Both the position numbers and the translations under genes were made by a program. Positions 8,858-21,689 of a stretch of 64,000 nucleotides of DNA are shown here, one piece after another. A model generated the notes under the pieces. That model saw nothing but the letters and a program-made list of their open reading frames with translations. It was not told the origin of the DNA and made no database searches. Source of the DNA: Adiantum capillus-veneris (taxonomy: Eukaryota > Streptophyta > Polypodiopsida > Polypodiales > Pteridaceae); contig CM043965.1 of NCBI GenBank assembly GCA_014529385.2, positions 17,249,912-17,313,911 on the forward strand, in the 5' to 3' direction. Position 1 is the first letter of the stretch, and every line of letters begins with the position of its first letter.

Positions 8858-9505
8858 CTAGTCTTGGACCATCTTCAATTGTCGCATGAATGGTCGTCCC
8901 AAGATGATCTCATAATTGTTCTTCTTGTCGAAATCGACTATTGCAAATGTGTGCTCATACTCGATTCCGCACGAAGTGACGATTACTTTTTCTAAGAGTC
9001 CTAGAGGCTTTTCCATGAACCCATCTGTCAATTGCAGTTTCATTCTGGTAGCCCTCAAAGCTGGTTTTCCCCATTTTTTCCAGATTTCCTTGGTGGCGAT
9101 AGCAACTCCCGCTCCACTGTCAAGAATAGCCTTTGAGACTACTCCTTGGAATTCTACCGGTAGCGTGGTGTTTCCGTCTTCTCCCTCGCAATATTCTCCA
9201 ACCTTATTTAATGGTACTGGCCTAGTCTTTAGATTAGGCACGTCCAACTCCCTAATCCCTTCTTGTAGCTTCAAGGTGGGGTCTTCCACTCCAAATTTTT
9301 CTAGGCATTTTCCTACTGTGGTCCACATGTTTGGCCTTAACCTTAGGAGTTCTGCTAACGTGATTGTGCATGCCACCGGGGTGGATAACAACTCAATCAA
9401 TCCTTGTGAATCCATCACCTTATTAGAAGAAAGTCTTTGAGATGGGATTGCTCTCACTTCCGACTTAGCTTCGTACTCTCCCAGGTAAGAGGGTAAAGTC
9501 CTCAA
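8858..9505 (-). pseudogene. Gypsy element 1 retropepsin
   Basis: An aspartic protease domain with the active-site motif AILDSGAGVAIAT, a flap-like region and the C-terminal IILGRPFM motif. The domain itself is uninterrupted over 216 residues, though its neighbours are broken. In gypsy elements this enzyme matures Gag-Pol. The motif is intact here, unlike the second protease-like domain near 63.7 kb. Confidence 0.85.
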
Positions 9506-9945
9506 AGAGTCTGATTGCTATGCCCGGAACTAATAGATCCTTGGTCTCCCCCTTGTGAATGTATCTCAAAGTCCATCTGCGATCTTGCCTCAAATTCTTC
9601 AATAGGAGGTAAGATCACATTCTTTTCTTTTCTCATGCTATTCATGTGGTTACTCGTCCTATCAGCCTCATTGGCCTCACGGATTTTCTTCCACAGATCA
9701 TCTAGACCGTTACTGTCCTTACCCATTTCTGCCAATATTTTAGGCTGGAACCCGTCACTTGCCCCATCGGTGGTATTTGGCACTATGATAGGCTCTCCTC
9801 TGGACTCATAGTCATTAGTGAGTCTCTCCTTTGTTTCCTCATGTTTCTCTAATGTTGGTTGGATAGGGGTTGGAGCTGGTGCTTCATGACAATTTGCAGG
9901 TTTACCAAGCGGTTCTTCCATCAATGATTGAGCCATCTCGATCAT
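9502..9945 (-). pseudogene. Gypsy element 1, Gag-protease spacer
   Basis: A hydrophilic 147-residue frame (EEPLGKPANCHEAPAPTPIQ, then a highly charged part) between the Gag zinc knuckles and the protease. It overlaps the protease frame by 4 bases. No domain is recognised. Confidence 0.5.
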
Positions 9946-10473
9946 CTTTCTTCACATATTCAACCTCTGTTTTTCTATTTCTGCATATGGATAAGTCATC
10001 CACCTTTAATGCTGGGTTTGGTTCTTTTTAAGTCAAGCTTCATAAGCTTTTAGCAGTGCATCCAACTGCTCGTTTACCTTGTCTGCCAGTACAGATCCTC
10101 TTGATCCTGCACTTTTGGGTTATGCTATTTCCTTGGGTGCTATGACTGCTGTGGTGTGTGAGCTTCAGCTAGCTAGATCCTCTAACCGCTCCAATCTGTT
10201 CTTTGTATGTTTCAACTCCTCGGATAGGGCTGTTTGCTCTTGTTTTTTCGTGGCTTTCCTACGCGCCTCTCTAGCTTTCCAAGTGTTTCTCTGATTTTTC
10301 GTTTCTGAACTTTGGGCATCGATTCTTGGTTCTTCAATTATGGGTTCGTTCGTCCTTCTTTGGGCTTGGCCCCGTGTTACCGCCTAGATAGGTATAACTG
10401 TTTCATTTTCCGATCCTCCACTGGAAGGTACTGTTTCTAACATGTTCAAGGTGGTTTTTGCTCCTTTGCTCGG

Positions 10474-10600
10474 GTTTTTAGGGCAATCAGGAATCAAATG
10501 AGTAATTCCACATTCTGGGCAATACGCATTGACTCTAATGATTTCATCATGAGGACAGTCTCTCAGCCAATGGTCTCCACCACACTTGTAACAGGTTCCC
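10474..10600 (-). pseudogene. Gypsy element 1 Gag zinc knuckles
   Basis: Two CCHC knuckles of the pattern C-x2-C-x4-H-x4-C lie in one frame: CYKCGGDHWLRDC (10,593-10,555) and CPECGITHLIPDC (10,521-10,483). In Gag these bind genomic RNA. The frame is not open over the whole of Gag because of nearby stops. Confidence 0.85.
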
Positions 10601-10650
10601 TTGGGTTGTTGAGGTGCTCCTTGAGTCCCTCTTTGTTGGTAAGCATGTCT

Positions 10651-12265
10651 CTATCCGCCCGTGCCTCCATTGGCTATGAACATCAGTGTTCGTTCATCTA
10701 AGCTATATCTTCCTTCTCTTGCGGCTTGTGCAGTAGTTGGAGGTCCTTGATTCCCTATCATGCTCCATGGTTCTGGTGTCGAGGGTTCTTCCGGTGGATA
10801 ATAGACAGGGTTTGCCGCATATCCATTGGGATCTTCATAATATGCATGCATAGGCACCAAAGCCTTTTCTTTTGATTCAGTTACTGTTGGTGTGTATCTT
10901 ATACCAACTGGTCGTAATCCTGGTAGGGGTGGTTGTTACCCCAACACCGGTTGTGGTCTTTCTACACCTACAGGTCCTGGTAAGTTGCCTGCTTGATATC
11001 TGGGCATCGGTGGAACTTGAGGGGAAGCTACGGGAGCTTGGGGAGCGTAAGGTCTCTCTCACATATCCCTTGTTATAATAGCATTCCTCGGTCCCATGGT
11101 TTGTCCATTTTTATTCAATAGCACACCACTTGGGCTGTTTAGCCTGGGGTTTGGCGTACAAGTTGATCTTTTTTAGCACTTCATCTACGAGCTGCTCTTG
11201 GTTTACCGCTACTTCTCCTTTCGGTGCTGTCTTAGAAGACCTGCTTCCACTTTGCTGTGAAGACGAATCGTCGTCAAGGTCCTTGAACTCCCCTTCTTTG
11301 TAGACTGCACAATTGTCCATAAGGTACAGAGCCTCCTTGGTCAACTCATTCAACGTCATGCTCCTCTTCATATGTAAGTCTTTCTAGAGATCTGCATTCC
11401 TTAGTCCTTGGATGAATATCAGCATAAGTCTGGACTGAGTTGACAATTCTTCAACAGGACAGAACTTAACATATCTTTTTAGTCTTAGGGCTGCCTTTTG
11501 TACAGATTCTCCATCTTTCTGCTTGAATTTGTGGATCTATGAAACGGTATTATGAGCTATTCCCCTCCGAGAGAATTCCTCAATAAACTCGTCAAACACT
11601 TCCTCCATCGACTCAAAGTCTCTACGCTCTACAGAGTCAAACCAAGTGGCAACATCATCCTCTAGGGTTAGTCCAAAACCTGCAAATTGGGTGGAAAAAT
11701 CTAACACCTCTTCGGCTCTAATTACACGCACAAAGACTGCTACATGATCTCTTGGGTCTTTGTTTCCTGTGTATTTCTTGTTTACCCATTTTTGCACTTG
11801 AGAAGGTCTAATTCTTTGATGGTCAACAAATCTCATCATTGGATCACGCCGTCCAAGTCGATACACCTCCTCAGGACTGTAATAGGCTGGTTCCTCTCCC
11901 AATGGTGCTCCTAAGCCATAATTTCTAATGGTTCTCGCTGGAGGTGGTTCTTCTCTTTGAACTCGTTCTATGGGTGGTCCTCCAGGCTCTATCAACCCTT
12001 GTGTCTTTGGCTTACTCTCTGCTTGATACCTTGAATAGTGTGGTGGTTGTTGCAAATCCCTGAGTCCTCGTGCGGCTTGATAACCATCTCGGTTTCGGTC
12101 TGGTTCCATTGTTTCACTTTGTTGAAGCCATGCCTGCAATGATGGCTGGTTTGCTGGTTGGTCTTGGTTGTTGAATGCTTGCGGTCGGGTGGAATATGAG
12201 GTAGTGTCATACTCATCTGAAAAAGGATTCGTTGACTTGCTTGGGGTGTGGGCGGCTCTTGGCAC
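10651..12265 (-). pseudogene. Gypsy element 1 Gag, central part
   Basis: Three consecutive broken frames: 12,265-11,537, 11,371-11,111 and 10,860-10,651. The first has a proline/glutamine-rich start, then a retrotransposon-type Gag core (QVQKWVNKKYTGNKDPRDHV and EVFDEFIEEFSRRGIAHNT). The last carries MHAYYEDPNGY, which recurs at 59.7 kb. Stops separate the pieces. Confidence 0.8.
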
Positions 12266-12753
12266 TTCCTCAGGGGCATATGCTGATGCTCCTGGACCTG
12301 TTGCTCTTTCTACTTCCTCTGGGAGAATACGTTGGTATTCTCGCCCGTATCTATCAACAAAAACTATGCCCTTCCCCGTAGCAGTTTCATAAGAGAATAA
12401 GTAAAGAACCTTGTCTTTGCTTAATTCGTTTACGTATGGTTCTTTGCTGAGACTATACCCTCACTCTCATGCTTGTAGATTCCCACGTTCTCGTTATAAG
12501 TTGGAATCCTGGTTGTTTTCTTATCATACATAAAAATAGCTCCGGGCCGATCCATGTTTGGTGGCGGTTCTTGAGTTTCTGAAACCATTTTCCCTTTTGC
12601 CATGTTATCTCCATATCTGTTCTAATCTTTAGGGTTACTAACTATTAAATAGTGGTTCCCCTTTTCGTCTCGGAATCTATCTCCATTATCATAGACTCGG
12701 ATTATCTCCAATCTTTGAGCTGGCCTATCTTCGATACAAATGCACTTGCGGCC

Positions 12754-13086
12754 TCAATAGTCAGAATAGACTAGGGCTCCTCTCGAGTTTGTTCCCTCTA
12801 AGAAGATCACCGTGAGCCTGGAATCATTCAAAGGATTTTGAGAGGTGCTTCCTCCTCGCATAGGTCCATCATAGGTGAAACCTCCTGGCTGTTGACTACC
12901 CATCATGAAGAAAGATTTGTCTAACGAAGTGTCAGTATCACTACCTTCCTCAATAATCGGTGCTAGCGGATCTAGCCTTGCTTGAGTTACACTCTCTTCT
13001 GTGGACACTAAGCTACCTTGGTCACCTGTCACTTTTTGGTCTCTAACAATGTATCTTCCTGATCTTAAATTCATCAAACTTATCAA
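12754..13086 (-). pseudogene. Gypsy element 1 Gag, N-terminal part
   Basis: A 110-residue frame beginning MISLMNLRSGRYIV, ending about 490 bp before the central Gag frame. The NLRSGR start is common at gypsy Gag N-termini. The region 12,270-12,750 between the two is Gag-like but interrupted. Confidence 0.55.
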
Positions 13087-14890
13087 TGTAATTTATCACA
13101 ATTTCAACCACTCACCTGGCAATGGGTCAGTTTCTGCACAAATTCTTGCTTTGTTGCTGAATATACATGTACACAAGCGTTTTAATTTCGGCAATTGAAT
13201 CAAAGCATTTATCTGTTAGAGGTTATCTTAGTAATGATTGGTATAACTGGAGAGTTAATCTCGACCACTACTGTATTTTATACACTGCTGATGTTCTGGA
13301 TTAGGTTTGCTAATCTGAAACAGTACTTCCCTCTGATGTTGGTCCATTTACGCGAAAAAGTCTGAATTCAGGCTTTGCTTAGTCAAATGGGCAAACAAGG
13401 TCCAAATTCACTTCTGAAAGAAGTTCTGGAACCCTTAAGCCAAATGGAATCTCACTGTCTATGCCAAGTCAAATTTTCTTTACAGTATGCCCCAATAGAC
13501 ATCCTACACGTAGGATGTCTCCTGTTGTGTTTTGCCTGGATTTTTGCACTGTTGTTTCCTCTTTGTTGTGCTGAGCTTACATCTGCTTTAACCTTTTGAT
13601 TTGGACACCTATTGGCTGGTCAAAGAGTCAGAAATCTGTTTCGACAGCCTGTTGAGGGTATTGATCAGTCTAATCAACTTCAAATTGGACCAAAATTGAC
13701 TAGAAGGCTTGCCTTAGGCTATATAACACCTTACTATGCTCAAAGTCAAAGTCTGGCTTCATTTTCTTGTATTAGACATCCTACGCGTAGGATGTCTTTT
13801 TCATCAGAATGGCTTCAAACTCAAAACCAGGCTCCCCTTGAGTTGGTGATCACTTTGGTATACTCAGAATTGAGTTTGGAGTCCAAAATCACTCAGAAGA
13901 CATCCTACGCGTAGGATGTCTTTTTGGCCAGTTTGACCCCAGATTTGTCCCACAGCTTCCCCTTGATGTCAGTAACCCAGTGGTATGCTTAGATTTTGGT
14001 TTGGATGTCAAAAGTCTAAAATTTCAGCTGTTTTTTCTTTTTTAGTCAAAAGTGCTAAAGTCCGCTTTGAATCCAATTTTCTTACCCAAATGAGGTGAAA
14101 CCCCTTTTAGTCTCTCACTATATCATGCAAGACATTCTCATGCAGCCATCTTATGGTTTTGGTCTCAAAATAATGTTTTGGCACTATTTGGGTAGGATGT
14201 CTGGCAATTTCAGTCTATCTGGCCTTATCCTGTCAAGATATGGCCAAATTTCTTCTTTCCAGTTGAAATTAGGGTAAACCCTACCTCCTAAACACCCTGG
14301 TCAACTCAAAATCCCAAAATTCCTCCCAGACTAACCTGTAGACATCCTACACGTAGGATGTCTCCTGGCTTAAAATTAAAGTTTTTCTGACAAGAATGCT
14401 TCTGATGCTCTGTAAATCTATCAGAAACACTCACAGTAACTTTTGGACTGCAATTAGGCTTTCTAACACACTTTTGCGTTTTTTTGCTTCTTTTACAAAC
14501 TTGTAATGATTCTACCAAGCAACTGTACATGCATGAGATGCTCTAGATCCTGAATCATGATGTCCTACTTACTCTACTCCTACCTATCATGAAGAAATGG
14601 TGATAATGGTGTTTTTGGTTGCTTTTTGGCCTCTCCGGACTCTCAAGCTCTCCTCTCACTACTTCTACCACTCCAACTCCTACTGTAGAACTCGACTACT
14701 ACCTAAGTCTACCTCCTCTACCTCCTCTACCTAAGTCGAAGGATCTAGGCCAGACACACGCTTCCTAGACTCCTTCTAAGACCTAGAGAGTCCTCCACCC
14801 TCTGATCCTATCTAAATGTAAAGCGAGACTTTTGGCAATCCAAAAATCCCAATCCTCAAGGATTAGTCTCGGTCACCTACCTAAGGTTTT
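13087..14890 (-). other. Gypsy element 1 leader with repeated palindromes
   Basis: A 1.8-kb untranslated leader between primer site and Gag. It contains four copies of a 24-bp palindrome (13,497-13,520; 13,774-13,797; 13,898-13,921; 14,340-14,363), each AGACATCCTACG or AGACATCCTACA followed by its near-exact reverse complement. Loosely similar flanking text suggests degenerate duplication of the surrounding unit. A half-copy lies near 14,192-14,202. Confidence 0.8.
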
Positions 14891-14910
14891 CGTCCCCGAC
14901 AGCGGCGCCA
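14891..14910 (-). promoter_or_regulatory. Primer binding site, tRNA-Asp type
   Basis: On the minus strand this reads TGGCGCCGCTGTCGGGGACG, one base inside the LTR. It resembles the TGGCGCCGTTGCCGGGGA site of many plant gypsy elements. Confidence 0.85.
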
Positions 14911-14911
14911 A

Positions 14912-15842
14912 TGTTGGACGGATACGCCGCGACGGACGTCAGCACAGCGAGAACTCACCTAGCATGTAATGTCATCTAAGGATGAAGCTCGACCCGCAGG
15001 CGCGTGGAAGCAAGCATAAGGTGTCAACCTACACTCGACCGACTCACCAATTCCTACAGAGGTCTCTACCAATTGTCTAAGTCACAGCCTTCAAGAGTGC
15101 AAAAGAGGAGACTTCCTACAATTCTTTCTAGAGACGAACACCCATCAAACAAACTCGAAACACCATAGAACTTGAAGGAGACCCTACTAATACCAATAGG
15201 CCGCTCTCCCTAAGGTCTATGAACCAAAATCATGACCCAAAACACCCGGTGCAGAAACACGTAGGATGTCTGGCCGAAATCTGCAGGTCTTCGTTTCTGA
15301 AATCTAAAGTGCCTAATGTATAGCTCTACTCAATCTGAATGCGTGGATATGCTGCAATGCAAAATCGAACAACGTATGCTCACCCAAACAACCAATGAAG
15401 CTCGTAGAAGGAGCTCACAAAGCCGGACCGTACGCGCGCAATGTTGGTATCGACGCGTAGCTCTAGTGAGGGGCGACACGCTGCACTTCTCTGCACTCGA
15501 TTCCGACGATCGTAGCACACGTAGCGTCAACATGAAGCTCACACTCTCTCTCTCGTACACAATACGCTCACTCATAGACTTCAAAACTTGTTTTAAAATG
15601 ACAAAAGGTTTTTCATTAAGGTCAAAAAGTGGTATATATACCTTACAACTTCTCAAACCCTAAAGTTCCAAAATCAACCATCTACTCACTCTAACTATCA
15701 AAACTGGGATACAATCTGGAAACTTCTGTAAGTCCCAATATTTACAAGGTGAAAAATTGGGTTTTCCTCAATGAATGAATAATTACAAAAATAATAGTAC
15801 TCCGAGTAGTTAGATGCCGTGGGGTGTGTCCAGCTTCTAACA
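14912..15842 (-). repeat. 5' LTR of gypsy element 1
   Basis: On the plus strand it begins TGTTGGACGG beside the primer site and ends CTTCTAACA, so in element orientation it starts TGTTAGAAG and ends CCGTCCAACA. Length is 931 bp. It is richer in CpG than its surroundings and carries half a leader palindrome at 15,257-15,271. The matching 3' LTR is not in the window. Confidence 0.75.
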
Positions 15843-16200
15843 GTGTTTTAGCGGTTCTTATGCGTTTGTGTATAGGATGCCTCTTTTCAAACCTATTTTG
15901 GGACACTTTGTTAAAAGACTAGGGCTAGGTCCAAAAATAGCCACTTTTCGTGAAGAAGACAATACTCATACTCAGAAGGAAGCTACTCATTGACTATAAT
16001 CGCGCCTTGAGATTGTGATTGTGAATGAGTGTGAGAGTGAGAGTGCAATTGAGATTGAGAACTATGCACAAGATTGAGAGTGAGATAGCTCAGGGGTGGG
16101 CGGGAGGTTTGACAGGAGCTAGGCTCTTGTTGTACCCGTGCATTTACATCAATACAGATCTTTGATTTCCTTTGTCTACTTTGTGTACTTGCAACTTCTA
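15843..16200. other. Non-coding spacer
   Basis: No gene is seen. It contains a GAGTGAGAGTGAGAG-like purine stretch near 16,020-16,090. Confidence 0.5.
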
Positions 16201-16955
16201 TTATTTAGTTTGTTGTGCGTCGTGTCTCGTCACAATGTATCTTTTCCATAAGCCCAATGAGATAATAACCAGATCTCCTACCCAATTATAATGCATGGAC
16301 AATGGGTAAGTAGGGTGCAACCCATCACAATGGTGCACATTTGAATACATTTGACAAGTTTCATAAAACTCCACAAAGTGAGATACACATTTATACATAC
16401 CTTTCCACCAATACCTCTCTTTCGTTTTGATAAAAGTAGCCCATACACCTTTATCTCAAGTATAAAAACTCTCATGAAACCTTCATTTCAAATTTGAGTG
16501 TTCGTATCATTCACAAAAGTCAACGGAATCCCATTCCTTTGCTTTGGATGCTTCCACAAGAACTCGTCTTTCAAAAAGTATCCATAGGCCTTTCTTGGCA
16601 TTCTTTTGAGATCTTAATCTGTCTATCCTTCTTGCCTTGTCAAAGTGCTCAAAAAGCATGCAATGAGAAACCAGTCACCTTGATATAGGTCCTCTGTAAA
16701 CGACTCAAGTAAATTTGATAGGCAAACATGATCACCCTTGGCATGAGAGCTACTATAGAACCTCGTGCCTATATCATCACCCTTGACAACCATGTCTTCT
16801 TCATTTTTATAGCTTGCTCTTGTAAGCATATCCGCAACTAGATTATATTTACCTGCAATATGCTTAAACTTTGGATTCAATGACTTTATGTAGGCAATCC
16901 TTCTCAACATAGCACTGTCGGGAGTCAACAATGGTACAGGTAGTTGTATAAGCAC
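16201..16955 (-). pseudogene. Gypsy pol fragment (RNase H end and integrase start)
   Basis: Frame 16,955-16,623 contains RRIAYIKSLNPKFKHIAGK followed by N-x-VADMLTRA, the usual end of a gypsy RNase H/connection region. Frame 16,398-16,201 contains C-x2-C-like and HPTYPLSMHYNWVGDLVI sequence matching the zinc-binding to core transition of integrase. The stretch between is broken. No LTRs attach to it. It is a scrap separate from gypsy element 1. Confidence 0.7.
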
Positions 16956-17041
16956 CTACCAGTACATCTAGATTTTTAATGTATAAATGCGAGTACTTTT
17001 GAATGCTTCTCAACTCTTGTGGGATTTGGCTTTTTGCACAC
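16930..17041. repeat. Repeat shared with 42,042-42,158
   Basis: CAATGGTACAGGTAG, a short hairpin (GCACCTACC against GGTAG), then a matching stretch ending GGATTTGGCTTTTTGCA. The same order occurs near 42,042. It may be one end of the R repeat family. Confidence 0.7.
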
Positions 17042-18169
17042 TCAAACTATGGTTTTAACTTGTTTGTGTGGTAATCCCCCAATGCTGGGTTGTTAATACA
17101 TTGCATTATCGACATGCTGTGATCTACATACAATCGGTAACTTAAGTTAGAATGTGAGAATCATGCTTGATGTTGTAAATGACTATGATGTGTGTCTCGA
17201 TTTTGAGATAATTGACTATGCTATGAGATATGGCCTTGAACTCTATGGATCACCGAATAATCTTGAGTATGCAGATTACATAGCGATAGATTTGTATGAC
17301 AAGTCAATGCATCAAGAGGAGTGTTCCAAGGTTGAATAGAGTGCAAAAAGAAAAAAAAAACTTTGCATGTGGAAATGTGTCACTACATAAATTGCCTACA
17401 ACCTCATGTGACGGTTTCATGAGAGATTGCATGACTGGATTTTTTTGAAAAGTATGAACAGTTACAAAGAAAATGTTGGTGGAATTTTTTTCACAAATGG
17501 ACTTACATACATAGAAATGGTTATTATCCTTAAGAAAAACCACACACACACACACGCTCGCGTGCGTGCAAGAGAGAGAAGTGTACACATATGGTCTCAG
17601 TAAGCTTTGGATTTTTTTCTACTTGTTGTCATGTGGGCATCTTAGCTTGTTGAGTATGGTCGTTATTACTGGCCTTAGATTGTGGACTTGCATTGATACC
17701 TACTTTACATTGTCCATTTTTTTTGTTGGTTGTTTTTCTATCATCCTGAAGTGGATTACTTTACCTAGGAGTAGTGGTATGCTCTTACATGTATGGCCCA
17801 CTTATTATTAGTTTATGGGAACTCTGAAAATAGTTATATTTACGAGATGATGCTATGAGCCTATGAGATGGAAGTGGGTTTTTAGAAGGTCCTCAAATGT
17901 CAAATATCTTGAACAATGTAGTTGTAACCTTACAGATCTCTCACACACACTTTTGGGTTGGGAAGTCATGTTTTTTCCGCAGCTCTTGGGGTTTTCACAT
18001 TCATAGTGCTAGATGTACGACTGTAGCATTATTGGTGATAGCCAAGTATACTCACATTAGTGAATTTTGTACTGTTAATTGTTCTTCAACGCTTTCCTTT
18101 CTTGGTGAATAAATGATTAACTTTTGAAATTAGTGCTAGTATTTTACTCTGAAATCACTCCAATGGGTT
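17042..18169. repeat. Non-coding R-like repeat, degenerate
   Basis: No credible gene. A segment at 17,395-17,480 (CCTCATGTGACGGT...) is a diverged copy of the R tail motif found at 18,190, 28,615 and 39,840. A (CA)n run with CGCTCGCGTGCGTG sits at 17,535-17,570. Confidence 0.5.
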
Positions 18170-19010
18170 TTTACGAAAAGCGTTAATCCTCATGTGAGGG
18201 TCTCAAATGAGATGGCATTGGGCTAGACTTTTGAAAATGGATCCTAATTACAAAGGAGATGTCACCCAATATTTTTTGGAATTAAAAGATGCAAATAAAT
18301 GACTCAATCTCCAAACATAATAGTTGATATGTGATATGTTGTTAGTTTTTGTTCTAATTCTCGACATTGATAACAAGGGGAGGGATTCGTTGATACCTAT
18401 CTTCCCAATTATTGTCAAGTACTGATGGACTTACATTTTTTGGAAGGTGGCGAATAAGATATTTCTTCCTTGGGATTACAACACAAGAACTACATCGATA
18501 GCAGGAGATCTTCATCCGCTACTTAATTTCATTTTTTATGATTAAAATATAATCCTTGTAGATTCTCCTAGAATAGTTGTATGCTCAGTCAATACAAATT
18601 TATGCTTTTTCTCAAATTTTTCTCTTTATGATTAACATGTAATCCTTTAAAATCATTCTTTGATGATTGTATACTTACGTAGTATAATGTCTTTCAATTA
18701 TAAATTCAAAACTATCCCATATGTACAGGCGTTTTATGACTTTTACAATATTCTCTTGTAAAATTTTATTTATCTTTAATTATACATGTTATATCCGGTG
18801 TCTAGTCCCATTGTATGGCTCAATAGTTTGTAAAATCAAACAACTGTTAGGTATTCAATCATAGACACACAAATTCGCATTCCTATCTAGACTTTGGTTA
18901 GTCTAGCACCAATCAATGTGTTTGGACCCGTCATATGCCCTTACTTGACCCACCTAATTCAAAGGGATGGGTTGGGGCCACCATGCCTAATCCGGTCAAG
19001 TACATATAGA
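18170..19010. repeat. R repeat, copy A (tail)
   Basis: Aligns by eye with 28,560-29,300 and 39,780-40,395. Shared marks in order are CCTCATGTGAGGGTCTC, ATTACAAAGGAGATG, AACAAGGGGAG, GTACTGATGGACTT, a GTATGGTTCAATAGTTTG-like stretch and (copies A and B) CACCTAATTCAAAGGGATGG. No coding potential was found. Confidence 0.75.
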
Positions 19011-19339
19011 ATATAGCTTCTCGTAAAAACCAAGAATTTTCTACATGACTGTCTTGCAAAGACAAGTAATCTTAGCCTAGGTAAAGTGATACGTAATCCA
19101 AATGGATCTACTTTGGCTTTTCTAGATATCTATTTATGAAATAGGTACATGATTTTATGTTGTACTAAATATGCATCTACATTGTTGTAATATCAAACCA
19201 TTATCTAGCATCAAATTTTGTCATTAATAGAATTTTGAGGATATTAGCCTTATATGTAGCACTTTTGGAGGATATTGGACGATGTCCACGTAGAAAGACT
19301 TGAAATTATCTACTCGATCACAACACCTTTTGGCTACAA
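19011..19339. other. Non-coding spacer
   Basis: AT-rich; I see nothing in it beyond flanking sequence of the copia element. Confidence 0.4.
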
Positions 19340-20581
19340 TAAACAATAGTAAGAGAATCTATCTTACTCAATACTTTGTATATTTGTATCTTGTCCTAAA
19401 TATGAATCAGTCTTTGGGAGTGTACATGGTGTGTCTCTTGTCTCGTCTCTCTCTCTTTCTCTCTACATCTCAACATGGAATTAGAGCGGTAACGATCACA
19501 CGATGATTCAATTCATGTTGACAAAACAGAGTATGCATGTGAGATTTGTATGTAAGATTCAAAATTTCTACAAATTTTATTTTTGAGGATTTATTCTTGT
19601 TAATTGTGATTTTTTTGTGTTAAGAATAATATGATTAGTGTTTTGTGTGGTGTTTATTGCTAATCGATATGGTGAATCGTTGACTAAGTTTTCTTGGTGA
19701 TTTGTCTTTTGACACCCTCAACTCTATTTCAATTTTTGGCGGTCTTTTGCTCAAAATTTGGAGAAAGGGGAAGAGTGCCATGGAGCATAACAAATTGACA
19801 TTTTTAATCAAAAACTTGTTTGTCTCCTCGTGCTCTTTGATTTGAGTCCGAGGTTTGCATCAATCGCAGTTCGCAACAAAAAGTTATGTTGTTTTTACTA
19901 CAATCAAGCTTGATGTAGGTTTTGTCCGTGTGCGTCTTAGTGAAGTGTCTGCGATCGCTTTTCTAATTTTGGCATCAACTTTTTCGAGTAAATTTAGCTT
20001 TTTTCTATTCATGTTGTAGGCATCAATCATAGGTCTCATGTCGCGTCTCACGTCACTCTATTTTGAGGACTCCTTTATTATTAATGTCTCCTTTTCCCTG
20101 CTTTTTTGGGTGACGTCCCTCACATCTTTGGACATCTATTGAGCATCCTTCTTACGTTTATCATTGGCTCAACACAATTGCTATATTTCTCTCGTTCTCA
20201 ATTACATCCATCAACATACATGGTGTGGAAATTTTGCAATCTTATCTTATCCGTCTTCCCATAACCAGATATGGCTATGACTATTCTCGTCAACAGTTTT
20301 CCTTCTGGTCAGCATTCTATTCCTCCTTTCCAAGGCCAAGGATTTTTAGTCTGTTGATACGGATCATGACAACATGCTTATCACTGAAGGACCTCTATTT
20401 GAAGACTGGCATGTTGTGTATAGGGATTGTCCAACGACGTGATAAAGTAGTTCATTCGTCTATTTTTTCTACTCTTACTAATTCCCTTTTGCTTGATGTA
20501 TATGAAGTGCCTACTTTCCACTACATATAGAAGTACCTTACTGAAAAGTTTTAGAAGAAATCTATTACAAAAATAATTTAT

Positions 20582-21180
20582 TTGAGAGGTTTTCTTAACA
20601 AGTTACAATATGAAGTTGGTACTACCATGACGGAACATATTGAGTCTTTCAAATCTGTTATCAATCAACTTGCTATTGCCGGTGGTCTTGTTGCAAAAAA
20701 ACAACTGGTTACACTTCTCCTTGACACAGTGAAAGACTCTTCTTATGATGACATTGTTACCATTACTTCTAATAAAGATGGTCTCAATTTTGATCGAGCA
20801 TGCATGTCTTTAATTGAATACTCTCAACTCAAGAATGACGCAATGCTGATCATGATACAACTATGGTTTCACAAGAGGAGACTGAGTCACAACCGATGGA
20901 ATGTCCTTTTGATTCTCGAAGGCATCCATTTCAACGAGGAAACCATAGAGGTGTCCGTCTCGCGATAATATTTTCTCTTGTCTCAAATTTCCTAATAAGA
21001 AATGTTCTTATTGCAACAGAAGTGGCCACACTGAAGATGATTGTTGGGCAGGTCAGTATGATGAAGAACACAATATTACCACTAAACAACCAAGTTTATC
21101 TAGAGATTCTTCTTCTTCTTGTGAATATTATGGACGATCTGATCATCCCACTCATATGTGTGCTATAAGCGTCGATTTGA
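20582..21180 (+). pseudogene. Copia 1 Gag with zinc knuckles
   Basis: Frame 20,582-20,968 has RGFLNKLQYEVGTTMTEHI and FKSVINQLAIAGG, typical of copia Gag (UBN2-like). After a frameshift, a knuckle CSYCNRSGHTEDDC fits C-x2-C-x4-H-x4-C, and a second, CEYYGRSDHPTHMC, has lost its second Cys. The region upstream (19,490-20,580) is largely leader and unreadable Gag start. Confidence 0.75.
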
Positions 21181-21689
21181 CACACATCGTAATAGAGCAT
21201 ATGCTATTGAACATCAAAACAATATTGTACCAAAAAAAAGTTGCGTCCTATATTCAATTGCTCCAAGAAAATTATTTATATATGTGATGGATCACTTTTG
21301 ATTATCAATTCTTGTGCTACAAGAAATATGGCATATCAGTCTAAGTGACTCCATAACTATCACCCACTACCAGTTTAACGTGCTGTTTATCTGATTGATG
21401 ATAAGACTTGTCAAGTAAAGGGTATTGGAGATTTATAACTTGGTACCTTATCTTCTTCCACTCAAGTTTTGCGAGGAGTATTACATGTACCAGATCTTCA
21501 ACCTAATCTTCTTTCAGGTTCTAGACTTGTTGATCTTGGTCTCTTTGTTGGATTTGATCATACCAAATGCCAAATTGAGAAAGATGGACAAACTATAGCC
21601 ACTACTCCTTAAGATGGTAATTTATTTGAACTCTCTCTCAATGATGTTGTAGCACTAAAATGTTGTCACTGCTACAGGTGATCATGATT

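Larger units (their letters stand above)
8288..15842 (-). mobile_element. Degenerate Ty3/gypsy element 1 (5' LTR, leader, gag, protease; pol missing)
   Basis: The order on the minus strand is LTR (15,842-14,912), primer site, long leader, gag (13,086 to about 10,300), protease region (9,505-8,858) and the start of pol (8,782-8,288), where it is interrupted by the DNA transposon. Many stops and frameshifts break it. The gag and pol-start sequences match the plus-strand element at 59.4-60.2 kb, so the two are one family. No reverse transcriptase or integrase of this copy lies in the window. Confidence 0.85.

Noticed and set aside
15316-15663. Overlapping sense and antisense frames of about 110 residues
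   Set aside because: They lie inside the LTR of gypsy element 1; openness on both strands reflects local composition.
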